From positions 1 to 36,171 of IMG/VR virus record IMGVR_UViG_3300031565_000170: a stretch of 36,171 bases of DNA. One strand, given 5' to 3'. A program made the position numbers and the translations under genes. The notes under the pieces were generated by a model. The model was given only the letters and a program-made list of their open reading frames with translations. It was not told the origin of the DNA and did not search any database. This document shows, one piece after another, positions 1 through 4,915 of this stretch; position 1 is the stretch's first letter; every line of letters starts with the position of its first letter. Origin of the DNA: a virus.

Positions 1-2
1 GA

Positions 3-98
3 TCTATGGTTAAAGGCCAATTAGGAAGTGGGATATTTAAGTCTGAGGGTCAACTAAGACGTAAACAGTTGGAAAAACTTTTTGGTGCAATAAAGTGA
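3..98 (+). CDS. C-terminal fragment of an upstream gene
   Basis: An open frame runs from the window edge to TGA at 96-98. It encodes at least 31 residues and ends in LEKLFGAIK. The fragment is short, basic and probably helical at its end. I do not recognise a family. An internal ATG at position 6 would make a 30-residue product, but no ribosome binding site can be judged because the sequence begins just before it. The gene is most simply the 3' end of a longer gene. Its stop codon lies inside the left arm of the inverted repeat that follows. Confidence 0.5.
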   Translation, partial: SMVKGQLGSGIFKSEGQLRRKQLEKLFGAIK

Positions 99-153
99 TC
101 CTCGGTTGTTTTATGCGGACTCCCCGCACCCGTAGGAATAACCGGGGATCACT
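94..153 (+). promoter_or_regulatory. Nested inverted repeat (possible terminator or RNA-stabilising hairpin)
   Basis: Bases 94-110 pair with 137-153 as a 17-bp stem, unbroken except that two positions are G-T wobbles (102/145 and 108/139). Inside it, TGCGG (114-118) pairs with CCGCA (124-128) around a 5-base loop. The upstream gene stops inside the left arm, and the ribosome binding site AAGGAGGGG of the next gene follows about 13 bases after the right arm. No clear T-run follows, so a classical intrinsic terminator is only one option. An mRNA-stabilising or protein-binding structure is equally possible. It lacks the arms and CCA-proximal features of a tRNA. Confidence 0.5.
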
Positions 154-180
154 TGATTTCATTTAAGGAGGGGAACTAAA

Positions 181-1560
181 ATGACTGTCTGTGAGATGTC
201 TATCAAAGACTCTTATGTATCAGATTGGGGCTCATGGGAGTCTGTGCGAGAAATAATCCAGAATGGGTTAGACGCTGACGATAGAGGATGGGGGTTATCT
301 GTTACGTATGAGAATGGTGTTTTAAAAGTTCATAATTTTGGTGCTGATTTACAAGTTCAATCTTTGGTGCTGGGTGTCGGAGATAAAGTAGGCGACGACA
401 GTCAACGCGGGAAACATTGTGAGGGATTGGCGTTAGGTATTTTAGCAGGCGTTAGAAGTGGATCTAAAATAGAGATTAGAACTAAAACAGAAAAATGGAT
501 TCCTTCTATTGAATACTCTGATATGTGGAAAACAAAGGTGTTGGTAATTAGAACTAGAAAGATGAAAGAGCATTCTGGTGTTACTGTTTTTATTCCTATT
601 GAGGAAGATTTGTGGTTGGAATATAAGAGGCGATTTTTAAAATTTTCGGATTTAAAAAAGATTGCTACTCAGAGGGGATGTCTTTTATTAGATCCTAATT
701 ATTCGGGTATGTTATACGACAAGGGGATATTTGTAGAAAAAAGAAAAGACCTTAAATACGGTTATGATTTTAGGTATGCTTGTTTGGATAGAGATAGAAA
801 GTTTTTTTCTTCGTTTGAATTTAATTTTGAAGCAGCCAGGATTCTTGGGCTTGCTGTAGCAGCCAATCCATCTATAGTTTCAGATGTAACGGATGTATTG
901 CTTAATGACGGACCAGAAGCAAGGGCCACTTACGAAATGCGCCTAGAGTATGAAACAAAGGACTTGATTGCTAATGAGTTTATAAAACGAAATGGAGATC
1001 TGGCTATTCCTGTCCAGGATATTGACAGTTCCAGACAAGCCGCTAGTTTGGGTTTTAACGGCGTAGTTGTTCCGCGCGCCATGATGAAATGTTTAGAGAA
1101 TACCTCTGTAAATAGTTTGGAAATTATACAGGAAGAATCTTCACACGAGGTTTTATTAAGATATTCATGGGACGATTTTACCAAGGAAGAATGGAGTGTT
1201 TATAAAGATTTTATTGTCAAATATGGATTATTGGTTAATACGTTTTATGGCAAGAATGACCTTTGTAAAGAGTTGAGTATTTCGACGTCCATTTCAAAAC
1301 TTAAGCAAGTTCCCCTTAAGATTGTCATTGTGGATTTTTCAATGGATTCCACTAGGGGAATGTGGAATCCAGATACTGAGGAGCATTTAATTGCTAGAAA
1401 AGAGATGACTCATGTATTTAGATTTTTGAGGGTAGTTTTGCATGAGCTGGCGCATTCTAGTAGTGGATGTTCCGATGTTGACCTACAGCAAGGCTATACA
1501 GAAGCAGAAATCTTTTTAGCCTTAGCTTATGCTTGTAGTGAGGTTAAGAATGATCACTAG
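181..1560 (+). CDS. GHKL-type ATPase domain protein with C-terminal HExxH metallopeptidase motif
   Basis: This 459-residue protein has the ATP-binding signatures of the GHKL (Hsp90/gyrase B/histidine kinase/MutL) fold at its N terminus. They are an N-box-like segment EIIQNGLDA at 24-32, a GADL segment near 54-57, and a G2-like lid GKHCEGLALG at 77-86. No histidine-kinase dimerisation helix is apparent. Near the C terminus is HELAH at 421-425, the zinc-metallopeptidase HExxH motif, with acidic residues D434, E441 and E443 that could supply a third ligand. The middle is unrecognised. A strong AAGGAGGGG ribosome binding site precedes the ATG. It heads a run of small overlapping genes. ATP binding is well supported by motif. 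Peptidase activity is inferred from one motif. Related GHKL proteins in phages are usually left as ATP-binding proteins of unknown role. Confidence 0.75.
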   Translation: MTVCEMSIKDSYVSDWGSWESVREIIQNGLDADDRGWGLSVTYENGVLKVHNFGADLQVQSLVLGVGDKVGDDSQRGKHCEGLALGILAGVRSGSKIEIRTKTEKWIPSIEYSDMWKTKVLVIRTRKMKEHSGVTVFIPIEEDLWLEYKRRFLKFSDLKKIATQRGCLLLDPNYSGMLYDKGIFVEKRKDLKYGYDFRYACLDRDRKFFSSFEFNFEAARILGLAVAANPSIVSDVTDVLLNDGPEARATYEMRLEYETKDLIANEFIKRNGDLAIPVQDIDSSRQAASLGFNGVVVPRAMMKCLENTSVNSLEIIQEESSHEVLLRYSWDDFTKEEWSVYKDFIVKYGLLVNTFYGKNDLCKELSISTSISKLKQVPLKIVIVDFSMDSTRGMWNPDTEEHLIARKEMTHVFRFLRVVLHELAHSSSGCSDVDLQQGYTEAEIFLALAYACSEVKNDH

Positions 1561-1798
1561 TAGTGGACCTCTGTGCGACGTTTGCGGAGAATATATTTTA
1601 TTGGAACTTCACTTGAATTGGTTCAGTGTTCCGGGGATAAAGACCAAAATGTGTTGTCATCAGAAATGTCTTCCTGTTTTAAAAGCTGCGATCTTTCGGG
1701 AGGATTGGAAGATGTTGCCAAAGGGGCCTCTTAGAAAAGTTTTTGAAGAGCAAGAAGAGAACAAAAAAATTTATGGGGAGGTTAGTAATGAGGAATGA
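1550..1798 (+). CDS. Small cysteine-rich protein, probably zinc-binding
   Basis: An 82-residue product if started at ATG 1550, which overlaps the end of the ATPase gene by 11 bases. A further in-frame ATG at 1529 would add seven residues, but the nearer start has the GAGG-like sequence at 1540-1543 at a workable distance. Cysteines C9 and C12 (CDVC) and a later CCHQKC cluster (C35, C36, H37, C40) form a plausible zinc knuckle. The C-terminal half is charged and helical, with a Glu/Lys-rich tail. Family and function are not recognised. The overlap suggests translational coupling to the ATPase. Confidence 0.6.
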   Translation: MITSSGPLCDVCGEYILLELHLNWFSVPGIKTKMCCHQKCLPVLKAAIFREDWKMLPKGPLRKVFEEQEENKKIYGEVSNEE

Positions 1799-2297
1799 AG
1801 AACGTATTAATAAATATAAAAAGTGTTTGAATTTAGCGGAATTTTTAGTGCCTTTTTACATAGAATCCGGAGGTTCTGTTACGGATATTGAAAAGGTCTT
1901 TGAGGCGTTAAATAAACCTGGGATTGGCCTTGTTAAGTCGCCCTTGGATGAAATAATTATAAACGATGCGATAATCAACATGGCGATTTCTCAAAAGGAT
2001 TCCTTTGTTTTAAAAACGGGTTCCGAAGGCTACCTGCTACGGGCTAATTATTATAGCTGGCAGGGAAAATATTATTTGTGTTGCGCGTATAATTATCTGG
2101 TTTTTGTTGCGTTGGATTCGGCAGTGCAGTCATCCGGAAAAGCTTTAGGTTTTTTGACTGTAAGTAAGTATTTGCGACATAATGAAATAATTGAAAATGA
2201 AGACGATAGAGATATGAATGAATTTTGTGCTTTTGGTTTGGCTAGTGAGATCGAAGACGATTTTTTGAACGATTGCAAAAAGAAAGGGTGGATTTAA
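1788..2297 (+). CDS. Hypothetical protein, 169 residues
   Basis: The start is placed at ATG 1788 because GGGGAGG lies just upstream (1775-1781). A TTG at 1743 is in frame but has no comparable site. The gene overlaps the end of its upstream neighbour by 11 bases. The N terminus is lysine-rich and helical (RINKYKKCLNLAEFLVPFYI). The middle has alternating hydrophobic segments suggesting beta strands (YLLRANYYSWQGKYYLCCAY), and the C terminus is acidic. There is no signal peptide or clear membrane segment. I do not recognise a family. Position suggests an accessory or early function shared with the surrounding small genes. Confidence 0.6.
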   Translation: MRNEERINKYKKCLNLAEFLVPFYIESGGSVTDIEKVFEALNKPGIGLVKSPLDEIIINDAIINMAISQKDSFVLKTGSEGYLLRANYYSWQGKYYLCCAYNYLVFVALDSAVQSSGKALGFLTVSKYLRHNEIIENEDDRDMNEFCAFGLASEIEDDFLNDCKKKGWI

Positions 2298-2492
2298 GTG
2301 GGGACTGTCACAAGGGAAGAATATGACTTTGCCGAGGAGCATTATTATGGATATTGCAAGTTATGCCAGGATTTTACGCATGAATCAGCTGAAATAGATG
2401 CTGAGAATTATGAATGCCCCGTATGCGGATATTCAACGGTTTTTGGAATGCGGTCCTGTTTACTTTTAGACTTGTTTGAAATCGATGAGTAA
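2298..2492 (+). CDS. Small zinc-ribbon-like protein
   Basis: A 64-residue protein beginning at GTG 2298, directly after the TAA of the previous gene, with GGGTGGA-type purines just upstream. It contains two CxxC pairs, C20/C23 (CKLC) and C40/C43 (CPVC), separated by 16 residues, which is the layout of a zinc ribbon. The flanks are acidic, so nucleic-acid binding is not obvious and a protein-binding role is possible. Its stop overlaps the next start. No specific family can be named. Confidence 0.6.
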   Translation: MGTVTREEYDFAEEHYYGYCKLCQDFTHESAEIDAENYECPVCGYSTVFGMRSCLLLDLFEIDE

Positions 2493-2808
2493 AGAAATCG
2501 AAAAAAGAATGCCCGATATAAAGATTGAAGAGTTTTTTACAGAGGACCTAACCCGCGATAAATTGTTGAAATATAATCAAGTCATTGCGCAACTTAAAAA
2601 TAAATTTGGGGCCGATGAATTGGCCATTGAATGGATGGTAAATTTAAGCGCTTTATTGCAAGAGATAGATTCCGATTTATTGGACAAGATAGTCTTGAGG
2701 ATAACCGACGAAAGTGAAAGCTTTGATGAGACTGAATCGGGAGTTTATATCGGTGATTATTGCCTAGGTGATGACTATTGTTTTATTTGGATCGAAATTC
2801 CTCGTTAG
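2485..2808 (+). CDS. Hypothetical acidic protein, 107 residues
   Basis: The start ATG at 2485 overlaps the end of the zinc-ribbon gene by 8 bases. An in-frame TTG at 2476 is possible but less likely. No strong ribosome binding site precedes it, so translation probably depends on coupling. The N-terminal two thirds is helical (KYNQVIAQLKNKFGADELAI). The C-terminal third is strongly acidic and aromatic (GDYCLGDDYCFIWIEIPR) and probably beta-rich. Acidic small phage proteins sometimes act as DNA mimics or inhibitors, but nothing here establishes that. Confidence 0.55.
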   Translation: MSKEIEKRMPDIKIEEFFTEDLTRDKLLKYNQVIAQLKNKFGADELAIEWMVNLSALLQEIDSDLLDKIVLRITDESESFDETESGVYIGDYCLGDDYCFIWIEIPR

Positions 2809-2826
2809 GCATGCTAAGGATTACAG

Positions 2827-3816
2827 ATGAAGGAATCTAAATTAATAGCGCCCTTTCCTTGGTTTGGAGGTAAATCAAAAGTGGCTAATATTGTATGGCC
2901 GCGTATTGGATGCGAGGTATATAATTATGTAGAGCCTTTTTTTGGAAGTGGATCTATGCTATTCGGGCGCCCGGGGGGTCCGGGTAAAGTAGAGACCGTC
3001 AACGATAAAGATGGGTATGTATGCAATTTTTGGCGTGCTATACGATCTGATCCCGAAGAGGTTGCATATTATGCGGATCGTCCTGTAAATGAATGCGATT
3101 TGACGGCTGTTAATGTGAGGTTAACGTTACAAGGATTACGACCGGAACTAGTGGAACGGTTAGAAGGAGACTTGGATTATTGTGATGCTAAAATAGCCGG
3201 ACTATGGGTATGGGGACTGTGCTGCTGGATAGGTGGTGGTTGGGCCTCCGCAGATGGGCCTTGGTATGTATCAGACGACGGACGCCTATTGGACCGCCGA
3301 AAGCTACCACGCCCCAGCGACGCGGGGATGGGAGTCACCCGCCGGCGTCCTCACCTCGGCTGGGGGCGTGGAGTCCTCCGCCAGCAAATCCGACTACTGC
3401 CTTGGTTCGCGGATCTCGCTAATCGGCTGCAACATGTACGGGTGTGTTGCGGCGACTGGCGGAGGGTATTGGGTAATGTGCCAACATGCTCACTAGGTAC
3501 TACAGCAGTATTCCTAGACCCGCCTTATGGAGGTGATGTGGGCAGGGATAACAATTTGTACGCTACGGAGGATTTGACCGTCGCGGCGGAAGTACAAATA
3601 TGGTGCGTCGAAAACGGAAACAATAAAAAAATGAGGATTGCTCTTTGTGGATACGAAGGTGAGCACAATATGATTGAGTCTTTAGGATGGACGGTATTTG
3701 CTTGGAAAACGGAAGGTGGATACTCCACCGCTGACAACCCAAACAAAAACAAAGAAAGGATATGGTTCTCGCCGCATTGCCTAGCGGGTGATCAGCTACA
3801 ATTGGTGTTGCTTTAG
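2827..3816 (+). CDS. D12-class N6-adenine DNA methyltransferase (Dam-like)
   Basis: This 329-residue protein carries the hallmarks of D12-class adenine methyltransferases. The N-terminal PFPWFGGK (9-16) is the FxGGK motif of the AdoMet site, followed by EPFFGSGS (36-43). The catalytic DPPY is at 231-234. The segment with HLGWGRGV and CCGDWRRVL also matches the conserved middle of this family. It would transfer a methyl group from S-adenosylmethionine to the N6 of adenine in DNA, probably protecting phage DNA from host restriction. No cognate endonuclease is seen nearby, which suggests an orphan enzyme. The central part (about 3190-3490) is clearly richer in GC than flanking genes, hinting at acquisition from a high-GC source. 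AAGGA lies 8 bases upstream of the ATG. Confidence 0.9.
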   Translation: MKESKLIAPFPWFGGKSKVANIVWPRIGCEVYNYVEPFFGSGSMLFGRPGGPGKVETVNDKDGYVCNFWRAIRSDPEEVAYYADRPVNECDLTAVNVRLTLQGLRPELVERLEGDLDYCDAKIAGLWVWGLCCWIGGGWASADGPWYVSDDGRLLDRRKLPRPSDAGMGVTRRRPHLGWGRGVLRQQIRLLPWFADLANRLQHVRVCCGDWRRVLGNVPTCSLGTTAVFLDPPYGGDVGRDNNLYATEDLTVAAEVQIWCVENGNNKKMRIALCGYEGEHNMIESLGWTVFAWKTEGGYSTADNPNKNKERIWFSPHCLAGDQLQLVLL

Positions 3817-3854
3817 ATTTTTCTATTATTCTGCGATTGCCGGTTTCCGGCCGC

Positions 3855-3883
3855 TTGACAAATACCCTTGCCGGTACTATATT
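3855..3883 (+). promoter_or_regulatory. Sigma70-type promoter (TTGACA-17-TATATT)
   Basis: A perfect -35 box TTGACA (3855-3860) and a -10 box TATATT (3878-3883) are separated by exactly 17 bases. It lies in the 112-base gap after the methyltransferase, so transcription would begin near 3890 and enter the 52-residue gene at 3929 and those after it. This is the best promoter in the window and is readable by a housekeeping host RNA polymerase. Confidence 0.75.
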
Positions 3884-3928
3884 AATAATATGAGCAATTA
3901 AGCTCACCAGGAAACGGGGGAAACACTC

Positions 3929-4087
3929 ATGGATGCCAATAGAATCAACGGATTGTGGATTGATGGAGAAAAGATTTTGGAGGTAAATCATACGCAATCT
4001 GAATCTATTTCGATGCCTATCGGAACTGGCGATGTTGATGATTTCAGTGATGTTAACTATTTTGAGATGCTTTGCCAGGGGGAATAA
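3929..4087 (+). CDS. Small hypothetical protein, 52 residues
   Basis: The frame opens at ATG 3929 after purine-rich CAGGAAACGGGGGAAA, which supplies a ribosome binding site, and closes at TAA 4085-4087. The product starts MDANRINGLWIDGEKILEV and ends in an acidic stretch. It is the first gene after the consensus promoter at 3855, and its stop overlaps the next start as TAATG. Both facts support a real gene despite its size. Family and role are unknown. Confidence 0.6.
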   Translation: MDANRINGLWIDGEKILEVNHTQSESISMPIGTGDVDDFSDVNYFEMLCQGE

Positions 4088-4329
4088 TGGGCAACAAGCA
4101 AACGGATATCCCCGTAGTTGTCCGCGTTATGCATGCCGTAAAACGGATTAAGGACGCCGTTAGAAGGCCCGTCAATATCCATTATAGGGTAGTCAATAGA
4201 CCGGAATGCGCGTTTGTAGAAGAGGGTACGCGTGCCTATAAAAATTACGATGACACTGAAGATATGGTGGGAGCTATTGAATCCAGATATAGTGATGAAT
4301 TCTTTTGCGTGGAATGGAATGTTTTTTAA
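4087..4329 (+). CDS. Hypothetical protein, 80 residues
   Basis: The start is placed at ATG 4087, which shares its A with the TAA of the previous gene and has GGGGG eight bases upstream. An in-frame start at 4072 lies inside the previous gene and is less likely. The N-terminal half is basic (VMHAVKRIKDAVRRP) and the C-terminal half acidic, ending in SDEFFCVEWNVF. There are no recognisable motifs. The tight coupling with the 52-residue gene suggests that the two are made together. Confidence 0.6.
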   Translation: MGNKQTDIPVVVRVMHAVKRIKDAVRRPVNIHYRVVNRPECAFVEEGTRAYKNYDDTEDMVGAIESRYSDEFFCVEWNVF

Positions 4330-4344
4330 AAAAAGGGGGAGCGG

Positions 4345-4518
4345 ATGAGCATGACAGTGTATATTGTTAGATGTGTGTTTACATCGGTAGTGAGGACTAG
4401 ACTGGGGGTAAGACCTATTGACTATTTGGCCTATGTGGAAGGTCTTCTAAAGGAGGGGTTTTTAAAATTAAAATCGGTCAATTTGGATGGTCGAATCACG
4501 GAAACATGGATTAAATAG
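4345..4518 (+). CDS. Small hypothetical protein, 57 residues
   Basis: The frame begins at ATG 4345, preceded by AGGGGGAG at 4334-4341, and ends at TAG 4516-4518. The product starts MSMTVYIVRCVFTSVVRTRL. It is basic, with alternating hydrophobic residues at the N terminus and a helical segment DYLAYVEGLLKEGFLKLK. The strong ribosome binding site and collinear position support it. No family is recognised. Confidence 0.55.
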   Translation: MSMTVYIVRCVFTSVVRTRLGVRPIDYLAYVEGLLKEGFLKLKSVNLDGRITETWIK

Positions 4519-4546
4519 TTGGATCAAGATAGACAGGAGACTGCTG

Positions 4547-4849
4547 ATGAAAAAAATAACAGCTGACATGGTTAGGGATTGGGTTGAGTTTCATGTTAAA
4601 ATTTATTCGGATACTCCTAAAATTACACTCAATTATATATTAAGTTTTTTTAGAGGTAAGCCTGCTATGACAGCGGAAGAAATTGCGAACATGTCTGATT
4701 TAGAAGCTCCGTATAGGGTGCTTATTTTATATAGGCCAGAAGTGATGAAATGGAGACCCTATCAAAGAACGGCCGAATATTTTAGAACTAACCTATTGGG
4801 TTATGAGGGCCGATTAGAATATATTAAGTCGGAATTATCCATCAGGTAG
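4547..4849 (+). CDS. Hypothetical protein, 100 residues
   Basis: ATG 4547 is preferred because AGGAGA lies about 7 bases upstream. A longer in-frame version starting at 4487 would overlap the previous gene and lacks a good site. The product starts MKKITADMVRDWVEFHVKIY and contains several predicted helices, with a basic, aromatic C-terminal half (RPEVMKWRPYQRTAEYFRTN). No known motif is visible. Its position directly before the terminase might suggest a small terminase subunit, but there is no clear helix-turn-helix, so I leave it unnamed. Confidence 0.6.
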   Translation: MKKITADMVRDWVEFHVKIYSDTPKITLNYILSFFRGKPAMTAEEIANMSDLEAPYRVLILYRPEVMKWRPYQRTAEYFRTNLLGYEGRLEYIKSELSIR

Positions 4850-4903
4850 AGTCAACCCCAAGTAAGTCACTTCAGTAAATTTTTTTATTTTTAATCCCTG
4901 TGT

Positions 4904-4909
4904 TATGCT
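4904..4909 (+). promoter_or_regulatory. Possible extended -10 element before the terminase gene
   Basis: TATGCT (4904-4909) is preceded by TGT, giving a TGn-type extended -10, but there is no convincing -35 box in the T-rich sequence upstream. Transcription starting 6-7 bases downstream would begin at or next to the terminase ATG at 4916, which has no ribosome binding site. The element is weak on its own. The lack of a Shine-Dalgarno sequence is what makes it worth recording. Confidence 0.25.
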
Positions 4910-4915
4910 GTATGT

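Noticed and set aside
114-128. Hairpin with a 5-base loop considered as a tRNA anticodon arm
   Set aside because: The loop is 5 not 7 bases, and D and T arms are absent.
3233-3496. Overlapping + frame of 87 codons within the methyltransferase
   Set aside because: Explained by the GC-rich segment, which has few stop codons. The main frame has a continuous D12 signature.
3839-3851. GCCGG-TTT-CCGGC inverted repeat after the methyltransferase
   Set aside because: Only five base pairs with a 3-base loop and no T-run, so not called as a terminator.
3563-3997. Minus-strand open frame of 144 codons across the methyltransferase end
   Set aside because: It lies opposite a clear methyltransferase and a sigma70 promoter, has no ribosome binding site and shows no motif.
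4547-4849. Small terminase subunit
   Set aside because: Position fits, but no helix-turn-helix or known small-terminase pattern can be read, so it was left unnamed.
4877-4893. T-rich tract before the terminase, considered as an intrinsic terminator
   Set aside because: The only upstream stem is about four base pairs (AAGT/ACTT), too weak to support termination.
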